A DNA stretch of 51,715 bases from NCBI GenBank assembly GCA_903919075.1, contig CAIXGR010000009.1:1-51715 (forward strand). Reading direction: 5' to 3'. Of the stretch, positions 1-8,924 are shown in pieces. The stretch's first letter is position 1; every line of letters begins with the position of its first letter. Source of the DNA: an uncultured Bacteroidota bacterium (GTDB lineage Bacteria > Bacteroidota > Bacteroidia > Chitinophagales > LD1). The notes beneath the pieces were generated by a model. That model made no database searches. It was not told the DNA's origin and saw only the letters and a program-made list of their open reading frames with translations. The translations under genes and the position numbers were made by a program.

Positions 1-13
1 ACCGGTACCGGTA

Positions 14-64
14 ATATAAAAAAGGAAGCGCCCCTAAAATTTAGGGGCGCTTCCTTTTTTATAT
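14..64. terminator. Bidirectional intrinsic terminator
   Basis: A perfect 25-bp inverted repeat with one central base. The GC-rich middle of the stem (28-35 against 43-50) is flanked by an A-run on the left and a T-run on the right, so it can end transcription in both directions. It lies 19 bases past the stop of the minus-strand phosphatase gene and probably also serves a plus-strand gene left of the window. Confidence 0.9.
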
Positions 65-82
65 AAAAGACATTGAAGATTA

Positions 83-919
83 CTAATAATCTACCAGCAA
101 TGAATGACGGCGAGAAAATTTCATATCATTAGTAGTATCAACTTTATAGTAGCCGTAAAAAGCATCTTCCCAATCGCCGTAGGTAGCGTTGGGTAATACA
201 ATATAGCTAACACCAAAATTGCTGCTTAAACTATCGGTAAGTCTTTTTCTGTCAGATGCTTGTTGGTGGTAAAATACACCGGCAAAATCATTCAGGTTAT
301 CGCCCAGGTTCATATAAATATGATAGGTTTTAGCAATTGAATCAAACCGTTCTTGCTTATTGCTGGTTTTGTCGCGCATTAAAAAATTTGAAGAATCAAC
401 TTGCGGAAAACCTAACTGTTTCATGTTTTCCATAGTGCTTCCCAACCCTTTTTGCGACCGGTTGCTGATATAAAATATACTGATGTGTTTCGAATCGGCA
501 TATTTTAAAAAGCTAACCGAGCCCGGAATTGAATCTGCTTTTTTAAGACTTTCCCATTCGCTCCAAAGTGCGGCGGTGTAATATTTGCTGGTATTAATAA
601 GGTGTGCACCAAACCTGCCGTTATCCAACATGGTTTCATCAAGGTCGGTTACAATGGCCAGCTTCTCTTTTGGTTTTTTCTTTTTTAATGCCTCATCGGT
701 TCTTAAACGCGCCAGCGAAAAAGCCTGGTAGGCCAAAGCGCGATACTCGCCACTTTGCTGCTGGTATAAAATGGCATCAACGGTATATTCTTTCGCGCTT
801 ATGGGGTTTGCAACAGGGGCATCTGTCTTTTGCACAGGTTTATTCCTTTCGCATGAAGAGGTAAAAATAGAGGCTGCTGCAAGCAACAATATATAAGAGA
901 CGGGAGCGGTTGTTTTCAT
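83..919 (-). CDS. 5'-nucleotidase, lipoprotein e(P4) family (class C acid phosphatase)
   Basis: HAD-superfamily phosphatase of the e(P4)/class C acid phosphatase type, a surface or periplasmic lipoprotein that dephosphorylates nucleotides so that nucleosides can be taken up. The open frame extends to 997, but ATG at 919 is chosen because the resulting 278-residue protein starts with a lipoprotein signal ending in TSSC (Cys23). The HAD nucleophile motif DLDET places the two Asp at 92 and 94. The family-typical YISNRS segment and a late GDNLNDF motif with the acidic metal ligands follow. The length fits the family. It is alone on the minus strand, ends in the terminator at 14-64, and is divergent from hppA. 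The family is clear; natural substrate is not visible. Confidence 0.9.
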   Translation of the reverse strand: MKTTAPVSYILLLAAASIFTSSCERNKPVQKTDAPVANPISAKEYTVDAILYQQQSGEYRALAYQAFSLARLRTDEALKKKKPKEKLAIVTDLDETMLDNGRFGAHLINTSKYYTAALWSEWESLKKADSIPGSVSFLKYADSKHISIFYISNRSQKGLGSTMENMKQLGFPQVDSSNFLMRDKTSNKQERFDSIAKTYHIYMNLGDNLNDFAGVFYHQQASDRKRLTDSLSSNFGVSYIVLPNATYGDWEDAFYGYYKVDTTNDMKFSRRHSLLVDY

Positions 920-1101
920 GGCTTTAAATTTTTGCAAAGAAAAGGAATTGCAATTATAAAAAAACCGGCCACATAAATTGCTGATATGCAGCGGCATGAA
1001 TGTTAAAATAATAGCGAATGGGGCAATTATTACTATTTTATATTATTCGATTTAAAAACAGCTTTTATTGGGTATTTACTCTGAAATTTCATATCAAATG
1101 A

Positions 1102-1109
1102 TATATTTG
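1102..1109 (+). promoter_or_regulatory. Candidate -7 element (TAnnTTTG) for hppA
   Basis: TATATTTG matches the Bacteroidota sigma-ABfr -7 consensus exactly and lies 35 bases before the hppA ATG in the divergent intergenic region. No well-spaced -33 TTG was seen. The start site would fall near 1114. Confidence 0.5.
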
Positions 1110-1144
1110 CCATCCGTTTTTTAAAAAACCATTAAATAAGTAAT

Positions 1145-3394
1145 ATGGAACAGTTAGTATACATTCTTCCCATTTTCGGAGTTATCGCCCTGATTTACAT
1201 GGCATATATGTCGAGCTGGGTAACCAAGCAAGATGCAGGCGATGAGAAAATGAAAGTTATAGCCAACTACATTTCTGAAGGGGCTATGGCATTTTTAAAG
1301 GCCGAATACCGCATTCTTGCCATTTACGTGGTTATAGCAGGCACGGCTTTAGGTATACTATCGCAAATGCCGGCAGTAAAAGAGCATAGCAGCTTACTTA
1401 TAGTAGCATCTTTTGTAATAGGCTGTGTGTTTTCGGCAGGTGCCGGTTTTATAGGTATGAAAATAGCTACCAAAGCTAACGTTCGTACTACACAAGCTGC
1501 GCGCACTTCTCTTTCAAAAGCTTTAAAAGTTTCTTTCGGTGGCGGTTTGGTAATGGGCTTGGGCGTGGCAGGTTTAGCCGTGTTGGGTTTAAGTATGTTG
1601 TTCGCATTTTTGTTTATGCACTTTATGGGCGGCGTAATGGATGCCAACGGTTATGATAAAATGACACAAGTGCTTGAAGTGCTAACCGGGTTTTCGGTAG
1701 GTGCCGAATCAATTGCATTGTTTGCGCGTGTGGGTGGTGGTATTTATACCAAAGCTGCAGATGTGGGCGCTGACTTAGTAGGTAAAGTAGAAGCAGGAAT
1801 ACCTGAAGATGACCCACGTAACCCGGCAACTATTGCCGATAACGTAGGCGACAACGTAGGCGACGTAGCCGGTATGGGTGCCGATTTGTTCGGCTCGTAT
1901 GTAGCCACCGTTTTGGCTTCAATGGTTTTGGGTAACCACTTAATACATGACAATGGCGGCGTTGCTTTTCCTTTTAGCGGATTAGGCCCTATACTTTTGC
2001 CTATTACTATTGCAGGCATTGGCATTGTTGCTTCAATATTAGGCAGCTTTTTAGTAAGCGTAAAAGATGACGGCAATGCAACTACCGATACCGTGCAAAG
2101 TGCATTGAACCGCGGCAATTGGGTTTCTATCATTATTGCCTTGGTGGTTTCTTATTTCCTGATTCAAAATATGTTGCCTGCAACAATGATGATGAGCGGT
2201 TTTGCTGAGGCTATTCCTTCTATTAATATCTTTTTTGCGGTAATGATAGGTATGGTGGTTGGTGCGGCAATTTCGTTTATTACCGAGCACTACACCGGAC
2301 TTGGAAAAGGCCCAGTTATGGCTATTGTTCAAAAATCGGGCACCGGTGCGGCAACTAACATTATTGCAGGTTTAGGTACCGGTATGCTTTCAACGGCTTA
2401 TCCGGTTCTGTTATTTGCAGGTGCTATTTGGGGCGCATATTCTTTCGCCGGTTTTTATGGTGTGGGTATTGCCGCAGCGGCTATGATGTCGACTACCGCT
2501 ATGCAATTGGCTATTGATGCTTTCGGCCCTATTGCCGATAACGCAGGTGGTATTGCTGAGATGAGTGAGCTACCGGCAGAGGTTCGCGAAAAAACTGATA
2601 TGTTGGATTCGGTAGGTAATACTACAGCAGCGATTGGTAAAGGTTTTGCTATTGCATCGGCAGCGTTAACTGCGTTGGCTTTGTTTGCAGCTTATGTAAA
2701 CATTACCGGCATACCGGGTATTAATATTTTTAACGCAAAAGTTTTAGCAGCATTATTTATTGGCGGTATGATACCGGTGGTGTTCTCGGCATTAGCTATG
2801 AACAGCGTAGGAAAAGCAGCCATGGATATGGTGAACGAAGTGCGCCGCCAGTTTCGCGAAATACCGGGCATATTAGAAGGCACCGGTAAACCTGAATACG
2901 GCAAGTGTGTTGAAATATCAACCAAAGCAGCATTGCGCGAAATGTTGGCACCGGGTATTATTACTATTGTAACTCCAATTCTGGTAGGTTTAATTATGGG
3001 TGCAGAAGCATTAGGCGCTTATATGGCAGGTGTAACAGTAAGCGGTGTGGTTTGGGCTATTTTCCAGAACAACGCCGGTGGTGCATGGGACAATGCAAAA
3101 AAATCTTTCGAGAAGGGAGTGGAGATAAACGGACAGATGTATTACAAAAAATCTGAACCGCATAAAGCAGCTGTAGTAGGCGATACTGTAGGCGACCCTT
3201 TTAAAGATACCTCAGGCCCATCAATGAATATTTTGATTAAGCTTTCATCATTAGTAGGCTTAACCATTGCGCCGCTAATTGCTATTCATACTACTACCGT
3301 ATCAACAACTACCCCACCGGTAAAAAAGATTGAAGTAAAACAAGAAGTGAAGAAACCTACAGCAATGGTAAATTACGCTGAGTTTGTAAAGTAA
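1145..3394 (+). CDS. hppA: K+-dependent membrane-bound ion-translocating inorganic pyrophosphatase
   Basis: Integral membrane pyrophosphatase that couples PPi hydrolysis to H+ or Na+ pumping across the inner membrane. It has 749 residues, the usual size, with about 16 hydrophobic helices. The substrate-binding [11 protein letters not shown] motif begins at Asp206 (Lys214, Glu216), and the Mg-PPi ligands form a D-N-V-G-D-N-V-G-D run at 232, 236 and 240. The [10 protein letters not shown] segment has Ala at 495 where K+-independent enzymes carry Lys, so a K+-dependent enzyme is predicted. Whether it pumps H+ or Na+ cannot be read by eye. After the last helix there is a Lys/Pro-rich tail of about 35 residues. 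It is monocistronic, with a -7 element upstream and a terminator at 3419-3454. Confidence 0.97.
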   Translation: MEQLVYILPIFGVIALIYMAYMSSWVTKQDAGDEKMKVIANYISEGAMAFLKAEYRILAIYVVIAGTALGILSQMPAVKEHSSLLIVASFVIGCVFSAGAGFIGMKIATKANVRTTQAARTSLSKALKVSFGGGLVMGLGVAGLAVLGLSMLFAFLFMHFMGGVMDANGYDKMTQVLEVLTGFSVGAESIALFARVGGGIYTKAADVGADLVGKVEAGIPEDDPRNPATIADNVGDNVGDVAGMGADLFGSYVATVLASMVLGNHLIHDNGGVAFPFSGLGPILLPITIAGIGIVASILGSFLVSVKDDGNATTDTVQSALNRGNWVSIIIALVVSYFLIQNMLPATMMMSGFAEAIPSINIFFAVMIGMVVGAAISFITEHYTGLGKGPVMAIVQKSGTGAATNIIAGLGTGMLSTAYPVLLFAGAIWGAYSFAGFYGVGIAAAAMMSTTAMQLAIDAFGPIADNAGGIAEMSELPAEVREKTDMLDSVGNTTAAIGKGFAIASAALTALALFAAYVNITGIPGINIFNAKVLAALFIGGMIPVVFSALAMNSVGKAAMDMVNEVRRQFREIPGILEGTGKPEYGKCVEISTKAALREMLAPGIITIVTPILVGLIMGAEALGAYMAGVTVSGVVWAIFQNNAGGAWDNAKKSFEKGVEINGQMYYKKSEPHKAAVVGDTVGDPFKDTSGPSMNILIKLSSLVGLTIAPLIAIHTTTVSTTTPPVKKIEVKQEVKKPTAMVNYAEFVK

Positions 3395-3418
3395 GAAAAT
3401 CAATACTATAACATATTG

Positions 3419-3454
3419 AATCCCGAAGCTGAAAGGTTTCGGGATTTTTTATTT
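3419..3454 (+). terminator. Intrinsic terminator of hppA
   Basis: A 9-bp stem (3419-3427 paired with 3438-3446, AATCCCGAA/TTCGGGATT), 10-base loop, followed by a T-rich tail. It lies 24 bases after the hppA stop. Confidence 0.85.
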
Positions 3455-3493
3455 AAGTTACAATCAAAATCGAAATAATAAATATATATCCTT

Positions 3494-4399
3494 ATGGAAG
3501 ACTTGGCAAACAACAAAAAGATTGATACCGGTGAAAGGCTTGGTGCAATGATTTTAGACCACGGGTCTATGTCGTTTATAAGTATGGCATTTTCTATTCC
3601 TTGGGCGGTTTCATTTTTTGCCAATGTATTTAAATCATCCGAAGATGGACCAAATCTTAATTTTATGGCAGGGCCTTGGGGCTACCTTACGATGCTAGGC
3701 TTCGCACTCTATTTTTGTAAAGATTGTATTAATGGCCGCAGCATTGCCAAGCGACTTTTAAAATTACAGGTAGTGGATAATGCAACAGGTCAGGTGGCAA
3801 CTCCTTTACAATGTTTTGTTCGAGATATATTTATTGTTATTTGGCCTATTGAAGGCATAGTAGCATTGATAAATACCAGCAGGCGCCTTGGTGACCGCGT
3901 TGCGGGAACAAAACTTGTGGTTTTTGATCCAAACCTTAATCAACCTAAAATTAATATTATCAAAATCTTAATCCCTGTAGCACTTGCATATGGGTGCATG
4001 TTTTTAATACTGATTCCCTTCAACAAACTTAACAGGGTATTTGAGGTACACAAAATAAATTATCTAAAAAATTCTTTCAACCAGCAATCAAGTACGGAGT
4101 TGGAACAATTACTTGGAGATAGCTTAGGGAACTATTTTACACCAAGTGTTAAAGTGTACGATAGCATACAAAGGGAAAATGTAAAATTCATTTCAATCAT
4201 CCTACAACTAAAAGAAAACTACATTGAAAAGGAAAGTAAATACAAAGAGCTAAATACTCTGACTACTGATTTAATATACTCAAAGTATCCTAAAGAAAAA
4301 TTTACCGGACAGGTGCAATATATTTACAGAACCTCCGGACAAATGCAATCAACAATAAATTATATAGGCACACCCATTATCTCTAAGACTGAGAAATAA
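3494..4399 (+). CDS. RDD family membrane protein
   Basis: 301 residues. The N-terminal half is an RDD domain: a GERLGAMILD segment at the start of the first helix (about residues 12-22), an NGRSIAKRLLKLQVVD segment near residue 80, and RRLGDRVAGTKLVVF near residue 135 that carries the conserved Arg-Asp pair. Two or three helices surround these. A further helix near residue 155-175 is followed by about 130 polar residues of unknown type, longer than most plain RDD proteins. RDD proteins are inner-membrane proteins, some linked to Na+/H+ exchange. The position after the pyrophosphatase is suggestive but the hppA terminator separates them. Function is not assigned. Confidence 0.8.
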   Translation: MEDLANNKKIDTGERLGAMILDHGSMSFISMAFSIPWAVSFFANVFKSSEDGPNLNFMAGPWGYLTMLGFALYFCKDCINGRSIAKRLLKLQVVDNATGQVATPLQCFVRDIFIVIWPIEGIVALINTSRRLGDRVAGTKLVVFDPNLNQPKINIIKILIPVALAYGCMFLILIPFNKLNRVFEVHKINYLKNSFNQQSSTELEQLLGDSLGNYFTPSVKVYDSIQRENVKFISIILQLKENYIEKESKYKELNTLTTDLIYSKYPKEKFTGQVQYIYRTSGQMQSTINYIGTPIISKTEK

Positions 4400-4531
4400 A
4401 GCTGTTGAATCGCAGAGCAGGGGGCACGGTTCTTCCTTTAGGGAATCAAAGGAGTGGGGAGCAATACTTGAAAAACCTACGGCTATGGCTAGTTATGTAA
4501 GAAGAGGTATGTTTTTTGAGGAGGTATATTT

Positions 4532-4876
4532 TCACTTATAAGCCCAATAAAATATAAAAACAGAGCTGCATATTCCTAGTAGAAAAACAGCAATTAACTG
4601 AATTATTGAAGCAATTATCGGAAGCTTTCTTCTATACAGTATGAAAGTCCAAACTAAAAATACGCTATAATATATGCTTGCTCCAATAAGTCCGATACAG
4701 AATAACGCGTCTACTGCTTCTCCCGCATAGTTGGACATGTCTTTAATATATTTTATCCAACACAGTGCTCCGAATAGTGTCAATAAAATGAAATAGATTA
4801 AAAAGGTACCAGTTATGAGTTTTAATAATCTTGATGATGTAATGTTTAACGGTTCCAATTCTCCAATTTCCAACAA
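4532..4876 (-). CDS. Small four-helix membrane protein, hypothetical
   Basis: 114 residues with about four hydrophobic helices (roughly residues 18-40, 52-70, 72-82 and 86-112) and an acidic N-terminus. I do not recognise a family. The frame is open for its whole length between two intergenic regions, no competing frame looks better, and a hydrophobic periodicity of this kind is unlikely in a chance ORF. It stands alone on the minus strand. Confidence 0.55.
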   Translation of the reverse strand: MLEIGELEPLNITSSRLLKLITGTFLIYFILLTLFGALCWIKYIKDMSNYAGEAVDALFCIGLIGASIYYSVFLVWTFILYRRKLPIIASIIQLIAVFLLGICSSVFIFYWAYK

Positions 4877-4951
4877 ATCTATAATTAAACCTTTAAATAA
4901 TTTAAGCTGAGTATCCGGCTATATTAAAGCAATATTAATTGGAACTCCAAT

Positions 4952-5020
4952 TGCTCCGTAGGAGCTGAATATTGGCAGAACAACAATACATGAGCCCAAG
5001 ATCGCGTCCCGTAGGGGACG
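4952..5020. repeat. Pair of REP-like palindromes with a shared CCGTAGG core
   Basis: Two short inverted repeats lie 40 bases apart: GCTCCGTAGGAGC at 4952-4964 and CGTCCCGTAGGGGACG at 5005-5020. Both keep CCGTAGG at the hairpin tip while the stems differ by compensating changes. This is what is expected of dispersed REP-type elements. They sit between two minus-strand genes. Confidence 0.6.
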
Positions 5021-5038
5021 ACCAACCAAAACCCTGAA

Positions 5039-7234
5039 CTACAAAATCAACAAACCGTTTTCACGTAACTGAGCGAAGGTTTTTGATTTCACGAAGTCAT
5101 CAAAACTGCCCAGTGCTGCTGATTCATAAGATTTTTTGAAAACGGAATATGGTATAGGGGCTTGCGGGCCAATGATAAGTTGCGGGAAAATGCCGGTGAG
5201 CCAGTTGGCCTCCGGTGCCGGTAGGTGCAGCAGCCAGTCTTTTTGTTTGTCGAAAAATTCCAGCTCGGCCATTTCAATAGTTTTGTTTTTCTGCTTGGCT
5301 TCAAAAAAGTTGATGGTGGGGAGATTGCCAAGCCACACTACTAAAGCGTTATCGCGCAGCGGTTCGTTGTTTTGTTGCAGGCATTGCTGAATATAATTGT
5401 GCGGGATGGTGGTTTTAGCGGTTTTAAAATCGAACCATTGGGAGAGCGGAAAATCAAACCCCACGCCGTGCATATAATTAAAAAGTGATTTACGCAAACC
5501 CTCGGAGTACAGGTCGTGATTGGCCCCCAGCGGGTCGTCATGATACAAATCGTTATCGGCAAAGCCGCCAAATTCGGGGCCGGTGCGCTGTACCTGAAAT
5601 TGTGCCGGTTGCAATCCCACGGGGCTGTGCGCCGTCATAGCAAACCGGTGCCAGAAGCCGGATTGCAGCGCTTCATTTAAAAATAATTGGCGTACCATTT
5701 CAAGTGCATCTATAGTTTCCTGCCCGGTTTGTGTAGGGAAGCCATACATTAAATAAGCATGTACCATAATACCGGCTTGCGTAAAATTATCAGCTACCTG
5801 CGCTACCTGTGCTACGGTTACGCCTTTTTTCATTAGCTGAAGTAAGCGGTCGGAAGCAACTTCCAGGCCACCGGCTACGGCAATGCAGCCCGATGCTTTC
5901 AGCAATCGAGCAAGGTCACCGGTAAAATGTTTTTCGAAACGGATGTTGGTCCACCATACGGCGGTTATTTTTCGGCGCAAAATTTCAATTGCCAGTTCAC
6001 GTAGTAATGCGGGCGGTGCAGCTTCGTCTACAAAATGAAAACCATGTTGATGGGTTTGTGCTATGATTTCTTCCATCCGGTCGCAAAGCAGCGCAGCTGA
6101 TGCCGGTTCGTAATTTTTAATGTAATCCAGCGAGATATCGCAAAAGCTGCATTTACCCCAATAGCAACCATGCGCCAAAGTTAGTTTGTTCCACCGGCCA
6201 TCGCTCCACAAGCGGTGCATGGGGTTGGCTACTTCAATAACCGAAAGATAATCATTCAGCAAAAAATCGCTGTAGTCGGGGGTGCCGGTTTCGCGCTGCG
6301 CAATGTCTTTTTCTTTAGCGCCGTTGTGATAGATTACTTTTCCCTCCTCGCGAAAATAAATTCGTTTTAATGTATCAGCTTTGCGCTTGCCCTCTATATA
6401 TTCCAACAAAATTTCAAGTGGCGCTTCGCCATCATCTAAACTTACGTAATCTAAAAAATCGAAAACACGGGGGTCGTTCAGTCGACGCAATTCGGTATTG
6501 GCGTAGCCGCCACCTAAAATTATTTTTATTTCCGGATACTGTTTTTTAATAAACTGCCCGCACTTTAAAGCACCAAAAAGATTGCCGGGAAAAGGTACAG
6601 AGATAGCAACCGCAGTAGGCTTTTGCTTTTTAATTTTTTCATCCAATAACTTTTCCTGTATATCAGTAATAATAGAATTGGGCGCCAGAAGCGATTCAAG
6701 CAACTCATCAAAATGAGTGGCTGTGCGGCCCAGGCGTTCGGCATAACGACTAAAACCAAAGTGGGGGTCGATGGCTTCGGTAATAAGGTCGCCTAAATCT
6801 TCTAAATATAAAGTTGCCAAATGCCTCGCCTTATCCTGTATTCCCATGGTGCCAAAGGCCCATTCCAAATCTTCAATTTGTGCAAAGCGCGAAGCCTCGG
6901 GTAAATAAGTGCGGCCGCAAATAGCGTGGGCCAGTGTAGGGTTTTTATTTTGTAAAAATTGAATAACGGGGCCTATGGTATTTATATACTCTGCGCGCAA
7001 ACTGAATATGCGGTAGCTGTTTTCGGACAACTCTAAATCCAGCATTTCAAGATGAGCAAATATTCGTTGTAAGCCTTTGGGTGAAAATAATTCGAGTATA
7101 ACTTCAATACCTAAATCGGCCTGGTACGTTTTTATTTTTTTTGTATTAAGAAAACCTTTCAGATAGGCTGTTGCCGGGTAGGGGGTGTTCAACTGTGTGA
7201 ACGGGGGCGTAATAAGCAATAGTTTTTGTTCCAA
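5039..7234 (-). CDS. B12-binding domain radical SAM protein
   Basis: 731 residues. The N-terminus (LLLITPPFTQLNTPYP) and a segment around residues 205-290 with SVPFPGNLFGALKCG and IILGGGYANTE look like a cobalamin-binding Rossmann domain. The radical SAM core follows, with the [4Fe-4S] cysteines at 357, 362 and 365. The spacing is CX4CX2C rather than the textbook CX3CX2C. Later come HFVDEAAPP, GGLEVASDRLL and the YLMYGFPTQT segment typical of this class. Such enzymes methylate or rearrange unreactive carbon centres; the substrate here is unknown and no biosynthetic partner genes are adjacent. The long C-terminal part (about 560-731) has no recognised domain. Cytoplasmic; divergent from the next gene. 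Confidence 0.88.
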   Translation of the reverse strand: MEQKLLLITPPFTQLNTPYPATAYLKGFLNTKKIKTYQADLGIEVILELFSPKGLQRIFAHLEMLDLELSENSYRIFSLRAEYINTIGPVIQFLQNKNPTLAHAICGRTYLPEASRFAQIEDLEWAFGTMGIQDKARHLATLYLEDLGDLITEAIDPHFGFSRYAERLGRTATHFDELLESLLAPNSIITDIQEKLLDEKIKKQKPTAVAISVPFPGNLFGALKCGQFIKKQYPEIKIILGGGYANTELRRLNDPRVFDFLDYVSLDDGEAPLEILLEYIEGKRKADTLKRIYFREEGKVIYHNGAKEKDIAQRETGTPDYSDFLLNDYLSVIEVANPMHRLWSDGRWNKLTLAHGCYWGKCSFCDISLDYIKNYEPASAALLCDRMEEIIAQTHQHGFHFVDEAAPPALLRELAIEILRRKITAVWWTNIRFEKHFTGDLARLLKASGCIAVAGGLEVASDRLLQLMKKGVTVAQVAQVADNFTQAGIMVHAYLMYGFPTQTGQETIDALEMVRQLFLNEALQSGFWHRFAMTAHSPVGLQPAQFQVQRTGPEFGGFADNDLYHDDPLGANHDLYSEGLRKSLFNYMHGVGFDFPLSQWFDFKTAKTTIPHNYIQQCLQQNNEPLRDNALVVWLGNLPTINFFEAKQKNKTIEMAELEFFDKQKDWLLHLPAPEANWLTGIFPQLIIGPQAPIPYSVFKKSYESAALGSFDDFVKSKTFAQLRENGLLIL

Positions 7235-7390
7235 AACCGGTGAAAGATAGGGATTTTTTACTATTCACGGGCTGTGATGGCGATGCAACACATCTTATAG
7301 CCGATGAAAATATAGCAAAACGAAAATCTGTATTACAACTGCGTTGCCAGCTATTTCCTGCATTTTCAAAAATCCCACTAAATTTGAGAG

Positions 7391-7792
7391 ATGAGATATA
7401 TTCTGTTTTTGTCGGTTCTATTTTCAATGGCTTTAAATACATCGGCACAAAGTGTAAAAACTGCGCCACTACCACCACCGGTGTATGTAATTATGCGCGA
7501 TTCCACCACATCAATAGATATTGTTTATTTACAGGGTGCTGGCGGTAGCATGTCGGTGGATGGAAAAAATGTACACATTTTTAATTCTTTTTTCGAAAAC
7601 GAAACTGCCCAAAAAAGTAGTGCCGCAGCAACCGGTATGATTATGTGGCAAATAAATGGCCGGGAATATCTTTCAGGAAATTTTTATCTGGGCGATAGTA
7701 CCGGCTATGTAGTAGTGAATAGAAATGGAAAAGAATACGTGAACAGAATAAACAATCAGGGTAATTCGTTTTTTAAATCGCATATAAAGTAG
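7391..7792 (+). CDS. Secreted hypothetical protein
   Basis: 133 residues with a clear signal peptide (MRYILFLSVLFSMALNTSAQ, cleavage near residue 20) and a small mature domain rich in beta-forming residues, with no cysteines. No family is recognised. The start is fixed by the signal peptide. A TAAATTTG promoter-like match at 7379-7386 is only four bases before the ATG, so it would produce an almost leaderless message. It is divergent from the radical SAM gene and 31 bases ahead of yajQ, which may be co-transcribed. Confidence 0.75.
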   Translation: MRYILFLSVLFSMALNTSAQSVKTAPLPPPVYVIMRDSTTSIDIVYLQGAGGSMSVDGKNVHIFNSFFENETAQKSSAAATGMIMWQINGREYLSGNFYLGDSTGYVVVNRNGKEYVNRINNQGNSFFKSHIK

Positions 7793-7823
7793 AAAGACAA
7801 TCATTCAAGCAAAAATATAGCAC

Positions 7824-8315
7824 ATGCCAAGTTTCGATGTAGTAAGCAAAGTAGACGCACAAACAGTGGAGAACGCCATTAACGTAGCTAAAAAAGAAAT
7901 TGCCACCCGGTACGATTTTCATGGCTCGAAAACAGAAATTGATTTCAATAAAAAGGATTTGGTAATACAAATTACTACCGAGAATGAAATGCGCATTAAA
8001 GCAATTTTAGATATTATTATTACCCGCGGAGCCAAGCAAGGTATTGACCCGCGCAGTTACGATGTTAGCAAAGAGCACTACTCATCGGGCGCAATGGTTA
8101 AAAAAGAAGTGAAACTTAAAAACGGACTGGATAAAGACAGTATGAAAAAAGTTGCGAAGGCTGTAAAAGACACCGGCGAAAAAGTTCAGGCATCGCAAAT
8201 GGATAATATTGTAAGGGTAACCGGCAAGAAAATTGACGACCTTCAAGCAGTGATGGCTGCTTTGCGCAAAGGTGATTTTGGTTATCCGCTGCAGTTTGAA
8301 AACATGAAGAGCTAA
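7824..8315 (+). CDS. yajQ: YajQ family nucleotide/c-di-GMP-binding protein
   Basis: 163 residues, full length for the UPF0234/YajQ family. The N-terminus MPSFDVVSKVD, the KEIATRYDFHGSKTEIDF segment, the central KQGIDPRSYDVS, and the closing ALRKGDFGYPLQF are family signatures. The fold is two ferredoxin-like domains. Homologues bind RNA, and one in Xanthomonas binds cyclic di-GMP and modulates a transcription factor; the role in Bacteroidota is not established. It is cytoplasmic. Confidence 0.95.
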   Translation: MPSFDVVSKVDAQTVENAINVAKKEIATRYDFHGSKTEIDFNKKDLVIQITTENEMRIKAILDIIITRGAKQGIDPRSYDVSKEHYSSGAMVKKEVKLKNGLDKDSMKKVAKAVKDTGEKVQASQMDNIVRVTGKKIDDLQAVMAALRKGDFGYPLQFENMKS

Positions 8316-8369
8316 CAGGGCTTACGGATATTAAAAAGCTTTGTAGCAGTAGTAAAGAGAATCTCCCGA

Positions 8370-8924
8370 ATGAAAATTTCCCGTTTTAATATTTATTTAT
8401 GGCTTATCGCAGCGTTGGCAATTGTAGAAACACTTTGCTTTACCTACTTGCGCAAATTTGATGACCTAAGAGTATTTAATGCAGTTTTGTATTTTGTATG
8501 CGGGCTGGGTATTTGTGTTTTCAGTTTGTTGTCTGCCGTTAAAACAACACAGGAAACAACAACCTGCACAAAATTAAAGCCTTTTGCAATGGGCATAAAG
8601 TACGTGGGCATAATTGCGTTTTTCATTTTTATTTGTTTTCTTTTTATTGATTACGGAAACAGAATTTTTGAAAAACACCCCATTAGCTATTTAGAGGCTG
8701 ATATGCTGACCCTGATTAAAATAGCCTGCGAACGGTTAATACACGGGCAGGAAGTTTACAAGCCGGTTAAAGAAGTTTGGGGCGGCGAACTGATTCCTTA
8801 CTTACCGGCCATGTGGTCGCCGTTTTTACCTAGTGTTTTAATGGACATAGATATAAGGTGGACCTCGCTTATTCTTTCTATTAATTTGTGTTGGTGTTAT
8901 GCTTTTTTATTTGGCGCGCATTAA
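8370..8924 (+). CDS. Polytopic membrane protein, N-terminal part (frameshifted; GT-C/DUF2029-like)
   Basis: 184 residues with four hydrophobic helices. A periplasmic-looking loop carries GQEVYKPVKEVWGGELIPYLP and then PAMWSPFLP, a pattern seen in GT-C type integral membrane glycosyltransferases (DUF2029-like). The frame stops at 8924 in the middle of a hydrophobic stretch, and the next frame, open from 8899, continues the same kind of protein. The likely cause is the T6 run at 8903-8908: one base fewer would join the frames into a protein of about 427 residues. Whether this is a true mutation, a slippery site or a sequencing error cannot be told from the sequence. Confidence 0.6.
   Translation: MKISRFNIYLWLIAALAIVETLCFTYLRKFDDLRVFNAVLYFVCGLGICVFSLLSAVKTTQETTTCTKLKPFAMGIKYVGIIAFFIFICFLFIDYGNRIFEKHPISYLEADMLTLIKIACERLIHGQEVYKPVKEVWGGELIPYLPAMWSPFLPSVLMDIDIRWTSLILSINLCWCYAFLFGAH

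Noticed and set aside
1324-2133. Minus-strand ORFs inside hppA
   Set aside because: Antisense shadows of a strongly conserved gene with no protein features of their own.
4473-4497. Segment resembling the 3' end of hppA (3353-3377, coding for KPTAM), a possible duplicated fragment
   Set aside because: 19 of 25 bases match with no longer homology on either side, which is too weak to distinguish from chance.
7379-7386. TAAATTTG as promoter of the 7391 gene
   Set aside because: The consensus match is exact, but it is only four bases before the start codon, so it was not listed as a feature.
7240-7548. 102-codon plus-strand ORF overlapping the starts of two divergent genes
   Set aside because: It crosses the divergent promoter region and the signal peptide of the 7391 gene; composition is not protein-like.
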